This document shows, piece after piece, positions 26,012 to 35,928 of a stretch of DNA of 64,000 bases. The notes beneath the pieces were generated by a model that ran no database searches, was not told the DNA's origin, and saw only the letters and a list, made by a program, of their open reading frames with translations. Source of the stretch: Bacillota bacterium (GTDB lineage: Bacteria > Bacillota > Clostridia > Acetivibrionales > DSM-1351); the NCBI GenBank assembly GCA_023443515.1, contig JAEZUC010000097.1:62001-126000 (forward strand), read 5' to 3'. The first letter of the stretch is position 1; each line of letters opens with the position of its first letter. Position numbers and translations under genes: made by a program.

Positions 26012-26043
26012 ATGTACCTGATGTAAACAACCATCAGGCACAT
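26012..26043 (-). promoter_or_regulatory. Hairpin in the mutS leader
   Basis: ATGTGCCTGATG and CATCAGGTACAT form a 12-base stem with one G-U pair and an eight-base loop. It sits just upstream of the mutS ribosome site and has no T tract, so it is not a normal terminator; it could protect or process the mRNA or tune mutS translation. Confidence 0.5.
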
Positions 26044-26080
26044 TGGTAAATTTGATATTAATTATTATTATTTAAAATTA

Positions 26081-26467
26081 TTAGCCTTTGCAACCACCGC
26101 CACAGCTCTTGCATTTTTCATCAGAGCATTCTGACTCTCCGGTTATTGAGTATACTAAAATATCATTTACCTTCTTCATCAAAGCTTCTAGATTTGCCTT
26201 GGCTGTCAGGTATTCCATTGTTACTGAGTATGCATTGATTTCGAGCTGTTTTGCCAGTAATTTTTCCTTTGTTTGTTCTATTTCCTTTGTTTCAGCTCCA
26301 CCTCTTGTGAGCTTGACCATTTCTATCTGAAGCTGTTTGTACTCGTTCATAAGTGTTGCAGATTTATCATCAGATTTCATAGCAGCTTCTGTAGTGTTAT
26401 ATTGCTGCATCTCCGGGGATTTTGCCAACAATTGTCCCAGTTCTCTTGCTTTTTCTATAATATCCAT
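26081..26467 (-). CDS. YlbF/YmcA-family protein (Ric complex type) with a cysteine-rich tail
   Basis: A 128-residue helical protein of the YlbF/YmcA family (ARELGQLLAKSPEMQQYN at the start). In B. subtilis YlbF, YmcA and YaaT form a complex that works with RNase Y in mRNA processing and carries Fe-S clusters. The C-terminal tail CSDEKCKSCGGGCKG has four cysteines, suitable for cluster binding. It sits between miaB and mutS, the position of ymcA in B. subtilis. The tail is more like the cysteine-bearing family members, so I do not choose between YlbF and YmcA. Confidence 0.85.
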   Translation of the reverse strand: MDIIEKARELGQLLAKSPEMQQYNTTEAAMKSDDKSATLMNEYKQLQIEMVKLTRGGAETKEIEQTKEKLLAKQLEINAYSVTMEYLTAKANLEALMKKVNDILVYSITGESECSDEKCKSCGGGCKG

Positions 26468-26515
26468 TTTGATTACCTCACCATTCCATATATTTATTAT
26501 TAATTTATATTAATT

Positions 26516-27961
26516 TCAAACCTGATCTTCAGCAACTTTTCCCAACAGGGACCAAGTTTGTATTTCATCTATTTTAACTTTTACAAGCTTTCCTATCATA
26601 TCCGGACTTCCTTTGAAATTAACTATCTTATTTTCTCTGGTTCTTCCGGTATAGGTGGTTTTACTGCTTTTGCTTAGTCCCTCTACCAAAACTTCCATTT
26701 CCTTGCCTAGCAGCTGGTCATTTATTTCTTTACTGATTGTATTTTGAAGTTCTAAAAGCTTGTCAAACCTTTGCTTTTTAACACTTTCAGGTATCTGCTC
26801 AGGATTTTTGGCAGCAGGAGTACCTGTTCTCTTGGAATATAGAAAAGTATAAGCCATATCAAATCTGGCTTTGGCAACAACATCCAGTGTTTCATTGAAG
26901 TCTTCTTCCGTTTCACCGGGAAAACCAACAATTATATCGGTAGATAATGCAATACCCGGAATGTTGCTTTTAACCTTTTCAATAAGTTCAAGATACTGCT
27001 CCTTTTTGTACTTTCTGTTCATTTCATCCAGTACTTTAGAACTTCCTGACTGCACCGGCAAATGCAAATGTTCGCATACTTTCTCACAATCCCTCATTAC
27101 ATATATTAATTCATCCGACAAATCCTTGGGATGAGAAGTCATAAATCTTATTCTCTCAATTCCCTGTATCTTGTTCAGTTCTCTTAACAGTCCTGCAAAG
27201 GTCAAGTCTCCCTCAAGGTCTTTTCCGTATGAATTTACATTTTGCCCCAACAGGGTTATTTCCTTGCAGCCGTCTTCAGCCAGTTTTTCAACCTCGTTTA
27301 TTATTTCTTCCAAACTCCTGCTACGTTCCCTGCCCCTGACATACGGAACAATACAGTAAGAACAGAAGTTATTGCAGCCGTACATTACGGTAACCCATGC
27401 TTTTATATTGTCTTTTCTAGCAATAGGCATGTTCTCCGCTATTGATCCGGTGGAATCCCATACATCGATAATCGTACTTTTTGTAGTAATTGCCGTATTC
27501 AGCAATTCAGGGAATTTATACAGATTATGAGTTCCAAATATTATGTCAACATGTTTGTAGGTCTTTTTAATATGGTCAACAACTTCCTTCTGTTGCATCA
27601 TGCAACCGCATATAGCAATTATAAGGTTTGGATTTGTCTCCTTCAGTTTCTTTAATGCACCAAGGTGGCCATATACCTTTTGTTCGGCATTTTCACGAAC
27701 ACAGCAGGTGTTGAATATTATAAGGTCGCTGTCCTTTCTTTCTGAGCATTCCGAATAACCCATTTCTGAAAGCATCCCGGACAGTCTCTCAGAATCGTTT
27801 TCATTCATCTGACAGCCAAAGGTTTCAATATTGTATCTTACAGGCTTCCCCAAACCGGATATAATACCCTGATTATATTGCTTCATTGTTTCTATATATT
27901 TGTACTGCTGATTAATTTCTTCGGCAGATACTTTTGTAGTAATTCTCTTGCCCTCGCTCAA
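26516..27961 (-). CDS. miaB: tRNA-2-methylthio-N6-dimethylallyladenosine synthase MiaB
   Basis: A 481-residue radical-SAM methylthiotransferase that converts i6A37 to ms2i6A37. The N-terminal UPF0004 domain holds three cluster cysteines ([25 protein letters not shown]). The radical-SAM motif is [14 protein letters not shown], and a TRAM domain closes the protein (about 415-480). I choose the TTG at 27961 as start (SEGKRITT follows), because GGAGG lies seven bases before it; a longer frame to 27988 would place that site inside the gene. The gene leads the miaB-ylbF-mutS-mutL-miaA-hfq cluster. Confidence 0.96.
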   Translation of the reverse strand: MSEGKRITTKVSAEEINQQYKYIETMKQYNQGIISGLGKPVRYNIETFGCQMNENDSERLSGMLSEMGYSECSERKDSDLIIFNTCCVRENAEQKVYGHLGALKKLKETNPNLIIAICGCMMQQKEVVDHIKKTYKHVDIIFGTHNLYKFPELLNTAITTKSTIIDVWDSTGSIAENMPIARKDNIKAWVTVMYGCNNFCSYCIVPYVRGRERSRSLEEIINEVEKLAEDGCKEITLLGQNVNSYGKDLEGDLTFAGLLRELNKIQGIERIRFMTSHPKDLSDELIYVMRDCEKVCEHLHLPVQSGSSKVLDEMNRKYKKEQYLELIEKVKSNIPGIALSTDIIVGFPGETEEDFNETLDVVAKARFDMAYTFLYSKRTGTPAAKNPEQIPESVKKQRFDKLLELQNTISKEINDQLLGKEMEVLVEGLSKSSKTTYTGRTRENKIVNFKGSPDMIGKLVKVKIDEIQTWSLLGKVAEDQV

Positions 27962-28026
27962 ATAAATTCCTCCATTGATATAAACCACGAAAATTTTTAT
28001 ACAAAAGCTATTATAACATAAATTTA

Positions 28027-28581
28027 TTAAATAAATATATAATTGTATTTTTCCTCTATAATATCTCTGCCACCGAGGTTAACAGCTGTAAATGTATTTG
28101 TGCTCTTGAAACCGAATTTCCTGTAGAATCCTTTTGCCTGTTCATTTTCCTTTATAACCCATAAATAACAATCGTCAAAGCCCTGCTTTTTAAGTCTTTC
28201 CACTGCATACTTTGTCAGCTCGTAGCCCTGTTTTGAATGCCAGTATTCAGGTAAAACATAAAGAGATATTACCTCACCGGAGTTACAACCGGAACAACTA
28301 TCGGTATCAGAAATAACTGAATTTGACATGTTACAGGTTTGACCAACTCTCCCTTTTCCAAAGGTTATACAGCCTGTAATCCTATTATCCAGTTCAAAGA
28401 CGGCAGCCTCATGTATGTTTTCCAGTAATGCTCTCTTAAAAATTGGTATCCATCCTTCATCAGTTATGTTATTCAAATATTCCTCGGATATATATTCTTT
28501 ATATGCAGTTTTCCAAGTTATTGAATGAATATAACTCATGGCTGCTGCATCATCTATGGTTGCTGGTCTGACTAATCTCAT
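28027..28581 (-). CDS. GNAT-family N-acetyltransferase
   Basis: A 184-residue acetyltransferase with the typical start [15 protein letters not shown], the acetyl-CoA loop region around [19 protein letters not shown] and the late strand [15 protein letters not shown]. The start at 28581 has AGGGG five bases upstream; the frame continues upstream without a ribosome site. Between the second and third strands it has an unusual Cys/Ser-rich insertion ([18 protein letters not shown]). The substrate is unknown. The plus-strand thioesterase gene is divergent. Confidence 0.85.
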   Translation of the reverse strand: MRLVRPATIDDAAAMSYIHSITWKTAYKEYISEEYLNNITDEGWIPIFKRALLENIHEAAVFELDNRITGCITFGKGRVGQTCNMSNSVISDTDSCSGCNSGEVISLYVLPEYWHSKQGYELTKYAVERLKKQGFDDCYLWVIKENEQAKGFYRKFGFKSTNTFTAVNLGGRDIIEEKYNYIFI

Positions 28582-28672
28582 AAGTACCCCTGACGTAAAA
28601 TAAATTTCAAGCCTAATTGTATCAAAGCAGTGTATTTGTATCAACTTAACTTTGAATTTGTATATAGCGATA

Positions 28673-28700
28673 TTTACTTTTGTAATTATTACTGTATAAT
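28673..28700 (+). promoter_or_regulatory. Promoter of the thioesterase gene
   Basis: TTTACT (28673-28678) and TATAAT (28695-28700) are separated by 16 bases, 40 bases before the start codon. Confidence 0.5.
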
Positions 28701-28739
28701 TAACTGTAATAAATTCCCTAATACGAGGAGTACATCTAT

Positions 28740-29168
28740 ATGGAAAAAGATATAATAAAATTTTTTGAGAAAGACAGATTTGCCCATTTTATCGGAATTG
28801 AACTTATCAAAGTAGGTAAAGGTTATGCTGAAACAATTCTTAACTTGTCAGAAAAGCACTTGAATGGATTGGATGTTGTTCAAGGTGGAGCAATATTTAC
28901 TCTTGCGGATTTTGCCTTTGCTGCTGCTACAAATTCAGAGGGTTTCGCTACTGTTGGAATTAATTCTAATATTACATACTTTAAAGCACCCAAAGGTAAT
29001 AGAATTTCCGCTATAGCCAAAGAAACATCCGCAGGAAAGAAAATCTGCGGATGCGATGTTGATGTCTATGACGAGGATGGCACCCTTATTGCAAAATTCA
29101 GCGGAACAGGTTACAGAAAAGGTTTAAAAATAGATTTTGCTACAGGTATACTTACAAAAATCAAGTGA
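28740..29168 (+). CDS. PaaI-family hotdog thioesterase
   Basis: A 142-residue single hotdog-fold protein. The motif LNGLDVVQGGAIFTLADFAFAAA is the PaaI/YdiI signature (G-G followed by D in the helix), and VGINSNITYFKAP is the core strand. It should hydrolyse an acyl-CoA thioester in the cytosol; the natural substrate is not evident. GAGGAG lies nine bases before the ATG. Its stop codon directly abuts the stop of convergent ylzJ, with no spacer, so transcripts overlap. Confidence 0.88.
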   Translation: MEKDIIKFFEKDRFAHFIGIELIKVGKGYAETILNLSEKHLNGLDVVQGGAIFTLADFAFAAATNSEGFATVGINSNITYFKAPKGNRISAIAKETSAGKKICGCDVDVYDEDGTLIAKFSGTGYRKGLKIDFATGILTKIK

Positions 29169-29390
29169 TTATTTAGGTATAATTGTGCCGGGCTGTATTC
29201 TTGGGTTTAAATAGTCATAGGGGTTTGTGCTAATTATCCGTTGAACCTGATAATCGGAAGAGCCATAACAGGATACTTGCACTTGTACCCCGTCAATATT
29301 CATTTCACTATAGCTCAGGCTATTTTCCCCATTATCCGCCGGGTTACTTCCCATTACCACATTATGGTCATAGATAGTGTAAAGAATCAT
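29169..29390 (-). CDS. YlzJ-like protein
   Basis: A 73-residue protein resembling YlzJ of B. subtilis, encoded just after the ClpP-like gene tepA there as well. The start [14 protein letters not shown] is typical. It overlaps the end of tepA by four bases (ATGA), so translation is coupled. No membrane helix or known motif is seen; the function is unknown. Confidence 0.75.
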   Translation of the reverse strand: MILYTIYDHNVVMGSNPADNGENSLSYSEMNIDGVQVQVSCYGSSDYQVQRIISTNPYDYLNPRIQPGTIIPK

Positions 29391-30142
29391 TGGAGCTTCC
29401 CTCCCGGATGCTGCGCAGAATTTTCGTTACGTTTAATTTCAATAAGCTCATTAAGCTTCTTTATGGCATCAGATAGACCGCCTACCTGATTAATTAAACC
29501 CGTTTGTGTAGCTTCTTCTCCAAACAGTACAGTACCCACATCGTTTGCCAATTCACCTGTTTTAAGCATAAGTTCACGGAATTTCTCTCTCTTTATACCT
29601 GAATGTGAACAAACGAAATTAACTACTCTTTCCTGCATTTTATCAAAGTACTCATAGGTTTGTGGAACACCTATCACCAGACCATTCATCCTGATAGGAT
29701 GTATTGTCATCGTTGCAGAACTGGCGATAAAAGAGTAGTTGGCAGATACAGCCATAGGAACGCCAATACTATGACCGCCTCCCAGAACCAGTGAAACCGT
29801 CGGCTTTGATAAACTGGACACCATTTCTGATATAGCAAGTCCTGCTTCTACATCCCCTCCCACAGTGTTAAGAACTAAAAGAAGCCCTTCTATCTGTTTG
29901 CTTTCTTCAATGGCAACCAACTGGGGAATTATATGCTCGTATTTGGTAGTTTTATTATGTGGTGGCAACAATATATGTCCTTCTATCTGCCCTATAATTG
30001 TAAGGCAGTGAATATTACTCTCCTCTTTGGGAATCTCCGGTGTTCCCAGCTCTTTAAGCTGCTGAAGTTCCACAGCTTGTTTGCTCTGTTCTGCAGGTTG
30101 TGTTTCCGGCCCTTCATTATTTTGATAGTTTTTATTATTCAC
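29387..30142 (-). CDS. tepA: ClpP-like serine peptidase TepA
   Basis: A 251-residue protein of the ClpP/crotonase fold. After a polar Gln/Glu-rich N-terminus (about 1-45), the ClpP core has the nucleophile in [10 protein letters not shown], a histidine in TMTIHPIRM and an aspartate in GELANDVG. TepA was first described as translocation-enhancing, and related proteins act in spores; neither role is proven here. The start is a GTG at 30142, eight bases after GAGG. The order dpaAB-tepA-ylzJ resembles the B. subtilis spoVF-tepA region. Confidence 0.85.
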   Translation of the reverse strand: MNNKNYQNNEGPETQPAEQSKQAVELQQLKELGTPEIPKEESNIHCLTIIGQIEGHILLPPHNKTTKYEHIIPQLVAIEESKQIEGLLLVLNTVGGDVEAGLAISEMVSSLSKPTVSLVLGGGHSIGVPMAVSANYSFIASSATMTIHPIRMNGLVIGVPQTYEYFDKMQERVVNFVCSHSGIKREKFRELMLKTGELANDVGTVLFGEEATQTGLINQVGGLSDAIKKLNELIEIKRNENSAQHPGGKLQ

Positions 30143-30229
30143 GGCTTATACCTCAGTTTTTTAAAATTTTGTCCTTCTTATTATCTATTTATTTTTAGAA
30201 AAAATACGTAATTCTTAGGCAGATAAGAA

Positions 30230-30275
30230 TTGCCAACTTTAATCAGGATTTCTATGGGCCTGAAAAAGTTGGCAA
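30230..30275 (-). terminator. Terminator candidate after dpaB
   Basis: TTGCCAACTTT and AAAGTTGGCAA form an 11-base outer stem, with an inner TCAGG/CCTGA helix. The T tract on the minus strand is weak (ATTCTTAT). Confidence 0.6.
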
Positions 30276-30299
30276 ATGAACCAAGTGCCGAATACTATT

Positions 30300-30887
30300 T
30301 TAATCCTTATGTATTAAAATTGGCTGGATCTGATTGTTTTTTAAGGCTTCCACAACGGTAGGCACAATTTTGTCAAAATCGGCAACTAATGAAGTACATT
30401 TTTTTATGGGATCATCCTGTCCAAACGGAACCATATATACATTTTTGGTATTTAGCAGTGTACCGATATTTTTAGCATTTGCACTTAATCCATCGTTGGT
30501 TGAAACTGCTATTACTACAGGTCTTCCGTTTCTCAAATGTGCCTTACAAGCCATTGTCACGGAGCTGTCTGTTACAGCGTTGGCTATTTTGGCAATAGTG
30601 TTTCCCGTACATGGGGCTATTACCAGTATATCCAATATTGCTTTAGGTCCAAATGGCTCAGCTTCTACAATTGTGCTTATCGGAGTTTTTCCTGTAATTT
30701 GCTTTAATTTGTCTTTTAAATCTGTGGCAGTTCCGAAACGAGTATCAAAATCATTAACAGCTTGCGAAATTATTGGAATAACTTCGGCACCCTCATTTAT
30801 CAAATTTTCTATTTGTGGGACTGTTTTATTAAAGGTACAAAAGGAACCTGTTAATGCATATCCGACTTTAATTCCTTCCAGTAACAT
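30300..30887 (-). CDS. dpaB: Dipicolinate synthase subunit B
   Basis: A 195-residue flavoprotein-like subunit (SpoVFB) of the enzyme that makes dipicolinic acid, the spore-core calcium chelator, from a lysine-pathway intermediate in the mother cell. KVGYALTGSFCTF and the phosphopantothenoylcysteine-decarboxylase-like PCTGNTIAKIANAVTDSSVT are characteristic. It starts two bases after the stop of dpaA, so the two are coupled. Note that many clostridia lack spoVF and use EtfA instead, so its presence is informative about the lineage. Confidence 0.93.
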   Translation of the reverse strand: MLLEGIKVGYALTGSFCTFNKTVPQIENLINEGAEVIPIISQAVNDFDTRFGTATDLKDKLKQITGKTPISTIVEAEPFGPKAILDILVIAPCTGNTIAKIANAVTDSSVTMACKAHLRNGRPVVIAVSTNDGLSANAKNIGTLLNTKNVYMVPFGQDDPIKKCTSLVADFDKIVPTVVEALKNNQIQPILIHKD

Positions 30888-30889
30888 GT

Positions 30890-31765
30890 TTATACCCCCA
30901 ACTCTTCAATAATGTTATATGTAGTATCTTTAATAAATCCTGCTGCTGTTACAGGGGCAACTTTTCCCGGAAGTGATAGAGCCCAGATAACCTTTAGTCC
31001 AAGTTCTTTAGCCCTGCCGAAATCAACTCCTCCAGGTTTTGATGCAAGGTCTACTATAAGACATTCGGGATTCAATAGTTTTAAAAGCTCATAATTAAGC
31101 ACCATTGATGGAATAGTATTGAAGATAACATCTGCATTTCTTACAACCTGAGATAAATTACTCAGCATTACAGGGCTGTATCCCAAACTCTTTATCCAAG
31201 CCAAATCAGCATATTTACGTGCTTCTACATAAACATTTGAACCTATACCATGTAGCATCTTTGCTAGAATTTTGCCTATTCTTCCGTATCCCAAAATCAG
31301 TGAATTGCTGTTATGTAAGGTTATCGGCATTTCTTCCATTGCAATTTGGATAGCGCCCTCAGCGGTTGGTATTGAGTTTAATACCGCCATTTCTTCTCTC
31401 TCTAGCAAGTCGACGGTGTAAACATTACACACTTGAGCCAAGTGGGCTATTTTATCACTTATTCTTCCCGCAAGGAAAAGTTGATTTTTATTCATTGCTT
31501 TAAATAACTCATTCATATGAATACTCTCATTATGAAATGGAGCATTTATAAATTCGTTATCATTTGAACAAGGTATGGGGCCGATTATTACATCTGAGTC
31601 TACTACAGCCTCGGTCAAGCTTTTGCTTTGTTCCAGCTTTATTTCAAAACCCGCCGTTGTAAAACCATATATGTTAACGGAATTACCATCTTGTGCAATT
31701 AATTCTGCCAACTTTACACTTCTTAAATCTCCCCCTATAATGCTATACCTTTTGCTACTCACCAT
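30890..31765 (-). CDS. dpaA: Dipicolinate synthase subunit A
   Basis: A 291-residue NAD(P)-dependent subunit (SpoVFA). The N-terminal domain begins SKRYSIIGGDLRSVKLAELI, and the Rossmann domain has LILGYGRIGKILAKML. The start is the ATG at 31765, which follows GGGAGGG by four bases; a TTG further upstream would place that site inside the gene. Expression would be expected from a sigma-K promoter, but I cannot confirm one in the short upstream region. Confidence 0.93.
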   Translation of the reverse strand: MVSSKRYSIIGGDLRSVKLAELIAQDGNSVNIYGFTTAGFEIKLEQSKSLTEAVVDSDVIIGPIPCSNDNEFINAPFHNESIHMNELFKAMNKNQLFLAGRISDKIAHLAQVCNVYTVDLLEREEMAVLNSIPTAEGAIQIAMEEMPITLHNSNSLILGYGRIGKILAKMLHGIGSNVYVEARKYADLAWIKSLGYSPVMLSNLSQVVRNADVIFNTIPSMVLNYELLKLLNPECLIVDLASKPGGVDFGRAKELGLKVIWALSLPGKVAPVTAAGFIKDTTYNIIEELGV

Positions 31766-31877
31766 AAGCCCTCCCCACAACCGAAGAATAAACTAATTAT
31801 GACGACTAGTATATCTTATGAAACAAACATATACCGAGTGCCTGTACCAAATACACTAATTCTCATATTTAGGCATA

Positions 31878-31918
31878 GCAAAACAGACCGATGGGAATAA
31901 GCCATCGGTCTGTTTTGC
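31878..31918 (-). terminator. Terminator of the M16 protease gene
   Basis: GCAAAACAGACCGATGG and its exact complement form a 17-base perfect stem with a seven-base loop; the 3' arm itself ends in TTTTGC. It lies ten bases after the protease stop codon. Confidence 0.8.
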
Positions 31919-31927
31919 TACTCATAT

Positions 31928-33163
31928 CTATATCTTGTTTTTAATATTTCCAACTGCTGAAATACTCATTTTCTTAAAATCAAATACCCTTTTAATCATT
32001 TCCTCTATACTATCCATATTAACTTTGTCAATTTTCTGAAGAATCTCTTCAGGAGTATTTATTTTACCAAGCATCAGTTCAGATTTTCCTATGCTGTTCA
32101 TCCTACTGCTGGTACTTTCCAACCCAAGGATGTAATTTCCCTTTAACTGTTCTTTCGTCTTGTCCAGTTCATCCTTTGTTATTCCCTCATTTATTATAAG
32201 GTTCAATTCCTCTTTTGTTAAATCAATAACTGTTTGGAGGTACTCGGGATTCATTCCTGCATAAATTACAAAAAGACCGGACCCCTGATAAGTAGAGGGA
32301 TATGAATAAATGGAATAGACAAGTCCCCTTTTTTCTCTGATTTTCTGAAATAAACGAGAACTCATTCCGCCTCCCAGTATATTATTGAGAGATAACAGAG
32401 AATACAGCTTGTCATTTCCGTGTTCAATACCTTCAAAACCCATACATAAGTGAACCTGTTCAGTGTCCTTTTCACGGACAATTTTGTTAACCTTGTACTG
32501 GGCAGGAGAAAATTTATTGTTAAAGTTTGCCTTATGCTCCCAATTTTGAAAGTATTTGTTAACAAGCTCTATAAGCTGTTCTTCTTCAAAATTACCTGCC
32601 ACAGATATTACTGTATTATAAGGTGTATAAAACTCACTCATATACTTATTTATCATATCTTTATCAAACTTATTGATACACAAGTCAGTACCGAGTATTG
32701 GATATCCCAGTGAATTTCCGTCCCAAACCATTTCCGAAAAAATATCATGTACCAATTCCTCGGGGGTATCCTCGTACATACCTATTTCCTCAATTACAAC
32801 CCGCTTTTCTACATCTATATCATCGCTTTCAAACGATGAGTTGAAAAACATATCTGATAATACATCTACGGCAATATTAAGATGAGTGTCCAAAGTTTTT
32901 GTATAATAACAAGTACATTCTTTACCGGTGAATGCGTTTATTTGTCCTCCAATGGCATCTATACACTCCGCAATATCCTTTGCCGTTCTTTTAGCAGTAC
33001 CTTTGAAAAGCATATGCTCAATAAAATGGGAGATACCGTTATTTGCTAAAGTTTCATTTCTGGAACCAGTGCCAACCCAGATACCTACTGAAACTGACCT
33101 AACATATGGTATTTTTTCATATACAAGTCTCAACCCATTACTTAATTGTACTTTTTTGAACAT
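31928..33163 (-). CDS. M16-family zinc peptidase (MlpA/YmxG-like)
   Basis: A 411-residue processing-type peptidase. The inverted zinc motif HFIEH (HxxEH) lies at about residue 46-50, and the distal ligand glutamate lies in the following helix (VEKRVVIEEIGMYED). The second half has the non-catalytic M16 fold with REKRGLVYSIYSYPS. B. subtilis has a homologue (ymxG/mlpA) in the same place between pnpA and spoVF. The substrate is unknown. GGAGG lies five bases before the ATG. Confidence 0.92.
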   Translation of the reverse strand: MFKKVQLSNGLRLVYEKIPYVRSVSVGIWVGTGSRNETLANNGISHFIEHMLFKGTAKRTAKDIAECIDAIGGQINAFTGKECTCYYTKTLDTHLNIAVDVLSDMFFNSSFESDDIDVEKRVVIEEIGMYEDTPEELVHDIFSEMVWDGNSLGYPILGTDLCINKFDKDMINKYMSEFYTPYNTVISVAGNFEEEQLIELVNKYFQNWEHKANFNNKFSPAQYKVNKIVREKDTEQVHLCMGFEGIEHGNDKLYSLLSLNNILGGGMSSRLFQKIREKRGLVYSIYSYPSTYQGSGLFVIYAGMNPEYLQTVIDLTKEELNLIINEGITKDELDKTKEQLKGNYILGLESTSSRMNSIGKSELMLGKINTPEEILQKIDKVNMDSIEEMIKRVFDFKKMSISAVGNIKNKI

Positions 33164-33217
33164 CTAGTCCTCCGATGTATAATATATAAAGCAAAAAATT
33201 TTTTTTAATATATAATT

Positions 33218-33242
33218 GGGCGTAAACAAAATGTCTACGCCC
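33218..33242 (-). terminator. pnpA terminator
   Basis: GGGCGTA and TACGCCC form the stem; the minus-strand sequence after it is A/T-rich with a run of T residues about 25 bases further on, so efficiency is uncertain. Confidence 0.5.
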
Positions 33243-33263
33243 AGAAAATCATGCAACTACAGG

Positions 33264-35375
33264 TTATTTTTCTTCAGTAGTATTTTCATCCGTCATGGCA
33301 TCTTTTCTTGACAAATTGATTCTTCCTTGTTTATCTATCTCAGTAACTTTTACAAGGATTTCATCTCCGATGTTAACTACATCTTCAACTTTTTCAACTC
33401 TCTTTTTATCAAGCTTTGAAATGTGAACCAAACCGTCTTTACCCGGTAAAATTTCAACAAAAGCACCGAAAGTCGTTATTCTTACAACTTTACCGAGGTA
33501 TACTTCACCCGGTTCGATATCCTTTGCAATTCCCTGGATAATTCTAAGTGCCTTCTGTGCAGCTGCACTATCAGGTGTTAATATATAAACTCTTCCGTCT
33601 TCTTCAATATCAATCTTTACACCTGTTTCAGCGATTATTTTGTTTATCATTTTTCCGCCTGGCCCAATGACATCGCGGATTTTCTCAGGATCAATATTAG
33701 TAGTTATTATTTTCGGAGCATATTCTGAAAGCTCTTGTCTTGGCTGGGGTATAGCCTTCAAAATTACATCGTTAATTATCTGCAAACGACCTTTTTTAGT
33801 CAATTCAAAAGCCTGACGTATAATCTCATAGTTAAGTCCGTCAACTTTTATATCCATCTGGATAGCAGTAATACCTTCTGTAGTACCTGCAACCTTGAAG
33901 TCCATGTCACCAAAAAAGTCTTCTATACCCTGTATATCCATAAACGTAACAAAATTGTCAGGATTCTCTTCATCCATGACCAATCCGGCTGAAATACCGG
34001 CTACAGGTGCTTTGATAGGAACCCCTGCATCCATGAGCGCCAAAGTACTCCCGCACACACTCCCCTGTGAGGTTGAACCATTTGACATCAACACTTCTGA
34101 AACAAGTCTGAATGCATATGGGAATTCAGTTTCTGATGGGATTACAGGAACAAGTGACCTTTCAGCTAAAGCACCGTGTCCTATTTCTCTTCTTCCAGGG
34201 CCTCTTGAAGTTTTTGCCTCACCTACACTGTAACCCGGGAAGTTGTAGTGGTGCATATATCTCTTGGTTTCTTCTGTGTCAATACCGTCCATTTTCTGAA
34301 CGTCACCCATTGCACCAAGAGTTATGGTAGTCAACACCTGAGTCTGTCCTCTTTGGAAAAGACCTGAACCGTGTGTTCTAGGCAGTATACCTACTTCTGC
34401 TGAAAGAGCTCTTATCTCGTCCAGACTTCTGCCGTCAACACGCTTACCTTCCTTTAATATATATTCACGTACTACTTTCTTTTCTAGCTTGTATATAGCA
34501 TCATTTATCTTGCTTTCCATTTCAGGGAATTGTTCAGCCAAAGCTGCCTGAGTTTCTTCTGTCAATTCTGAAACCTTGGCATCTCTGTCCTGCTTGTCCG
34601 TTGCCAGAACTGCTATACGCATTTTATCATACGCAAATCCTTTTACAGCGGCAAACAGATCAGCCGGAACATCTGCTGATTCATAAGTGAATTTGGGTTT
34701 ACCAATCTCTTTTACTATTCCATTAATAAAGTCGCAAATCTCTTTTATTACTTCGTGACCCTTTTTGATGGCATCCAGCATAACCTCGTCAGGAACTATG
34801 TCAGCTCCTGCCTCAATCATTGTTATCTTTTCCTTTGTTCCGGCAAGAGTAACGTACATCTTACTCTTTGCACGCTGTTCTTCATTTGGGTTTACAATTA
34901 CTTCCCCATCTATCAAACCGAGAACAACTCCGCCTATAGGTCCGTTAAACGGAATATCTGAAATACTTATCGCAACTGAAGCACCTATCATCGCAGCTAT
35001 TTCAGGTGAATTATCCTGTTCCACCGACATTACTGTATTTACAACAGCTACATCATTTCTCAAATCCTTCGGGAAAAGAGGTCTGATTGGTCTGTCTATA
35101 ACTCTTGAAGTCAATATTGCTTTTTCAGAAGGCTTTCCTTCTCTCTTGATAAATCCGCCGGGAATCTTTCCTACTGCATATAATCTTTCCTCATAATCAA
35201 CGCTGAGCGGGAAGAAATCTATTCCATCCCTTGGTGAAGCTGAGGCGGTTGCAGAAGACATTATTACAGTATCTCCGTATCTGATTAATGCTGATCCATT
35301 GGCCAATTGAGCAAGCTTTCCTGTTTCAACTGTTAGTGTTCTGCCTGCAAGTTCCATGCTAAATGTTTTTAACAT
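33264..35375 (-). CDS. pnpA: Polynucleotide phosphorylase
   Basis: A 703-residue phosphorolytic 3'-5' exoribonuclease. Two RNase PH domains (about 1-220 and 310-540) flank a helical linker. [15 protein letters not shown] and [13 protein letters not shown] are active-site segments of the second PH domain. A KH domain ([14 protein letters not shown]) and an S1 domain ([20 protein letters not shown]) follow. AGGAGG lies six bases before the ATG. It follows rpsO but is separated from it by a strong hairpin and a structured leader, which suggests autoregulation. Confidence 0.97.
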   Translation of the reverse strand: MLKTFSMELAGRTLTVETGKLAQLANGSALIRYGDTVIMSSATASASPRDGIDFFPLSVDYEERLYAVGKIPGGFIKREGKPSEKAILTSRVIDRPIRPLFPKDLRNDVAVVNTVMSVEQDNSPEIAAMIGASVAISISDIPFNGPIGGVVLGLIDGEVIVNPNEEQRAKSKMYVTLAGTKEKITMIEAGADIVPDEVMLDAIKKGHEVIKEICDFINGIVKEIGKPKFTYESADVPADLFAAVKGFAYDKMRIAVLATDKQDRDAKVSELTEETQAALAEQFPEMESKINDAIYKLEKKVVREYILKEGKRVDGRSLDEIRALSAEVGILPRTHGSGLFQRGQTQVLTTITLGAMGDVQKMDGIDTEETKRYMHHYNFPGYSVGEAKTSRGPGRREIGHGALAERSLVPVIPSETEFPYAFRLVSEVLMSNGSTSQGSVCGSTLALMDAGVPIKAPVAGISAGLVMDEENPDNFVTFMDIQGIEDFFGDMDFKVAGTTEGITAIQMDIKVDGLNYEIIRQAFELTKKGRLQIINDVILKAIPQPRQELSEYAPKIITTNIDPEKIRDVIGPGGKMINKIIAETGVKIDIEEDGRVYILTPDSAAAQKALRIIQGIAKDIEPGEVYLGKVVRITTFGAFVEILPGKDGLVHISKLDKKRVEKVEDVVNIGDEILVKVTEIDKQGRINLSRKDAMTDENTTEEK

Positions 35376-35423
35376 ATAAGTCCTCCTAAGTTTTTTAATA
35401 GTTTTACATATGCTATTTTAAAA

Positions 35424-35494
35424 CTATAGACTGTAGCATGTAGATTCTACACCAAATAAACTTTGATGCACAATCTACCTTCTACTGTCTATAG
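35424..35494 (-). promoter_or_regulatory. Long hairpin in the pnpA leader, candidate autoregulatory site
   Basis: On the minus strand two 23-base arms (35472-35494 and 35424-35446) pair at 20 positions around a 25-base loop, and flanking ACATATG/CATATGT can extend the stem. It lies between the rpsO terminator and the pnpA ribosome site. E. coli pnp mRNA has a long leader stem that RNase III cuts and PNPase then uses to repress itself; the position here is equivalent, but no sequence conservation is implied. Confidence 0.65.
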
Positions 35495-35590
35495 CCATAT
35501 GTGCTTTATTAGTATTATTTCATATTTCTCATAACTTATATCTTATATATTATGCTTAAATATTTCCACAACAACTATGTACTCTGAATG

Positions 35591-35633
35591 CATATAAAAG
35601 CAGGCAGGCGGTTAGCCTGCCTGCTTTTATATG
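35591..35633 (-). terminator. rpsO terminator or rpsO-pnpA processing hairpin
   Basis: A perfect 19-base stem with a five-base loop begins one base after the rpsO stop codon. The core is GCAGGCAGGC/GCCTGCCTGC and the 3' arm ends in TTTTATATG. Confidence 0.85.
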
Positions 35634-35634
35634 A

Positions 35635-35898
35635 TTATTTTCTTAGACCAAGTTTTTCAATAATTGCACGGTATCTTTCGATATCGTTCTTTTTAAGATA
35701 GTTTAACAAGCTTCTTCTTGCACCAACCATTTTAAGAAGTCCTCTTCCTGAATGGTAATCCTTTTTATGAACCTTTAAGTGATTATTGAGGTGGTTGATT
35801 CTCTCAGTAAGAATAGCAACCTGAACTTCCGGTGAACCAGTATCACCTTCACGAAGCTGATACTTCGCAATTATTTCCTGCTTTAAATCTTTAACCAT
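35635..35898 (-). CDS. rpsO: 30S ribosomal protein S15
   Basis: An 87-residue primary 16S rRNA-binding protein. The whole sequence is typical, for example [19 protein letters not shown] and [19 protein letters not shown]. The start is the ATG at 35898, nine bases after GGAGG; the frame upstream of it is leader RNA, not protein. It forms the first gene of the conserved rpsO-pnpA pair. Confidence 0.97.
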   Translation of the reverse strand: MVKDLKQEIIAKYQLREGDTGSPEVQVAILTERINHLNNHLKVHKKDYHSGRGLLKMVGARRSLLNYLKKNDIERYRAIIEKLGLRK

Positions 35899-35928
35899 TT
35901 TTAAATACCTCCAAATTTTGTTGAATCG

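Noticed and set aside
30230..30275. Riboswitch upstream of tepA
   Set aside because: It is a simple nested hairpin located after dpaB and fits a terminator; no aptamer-like conserved loops were seen.
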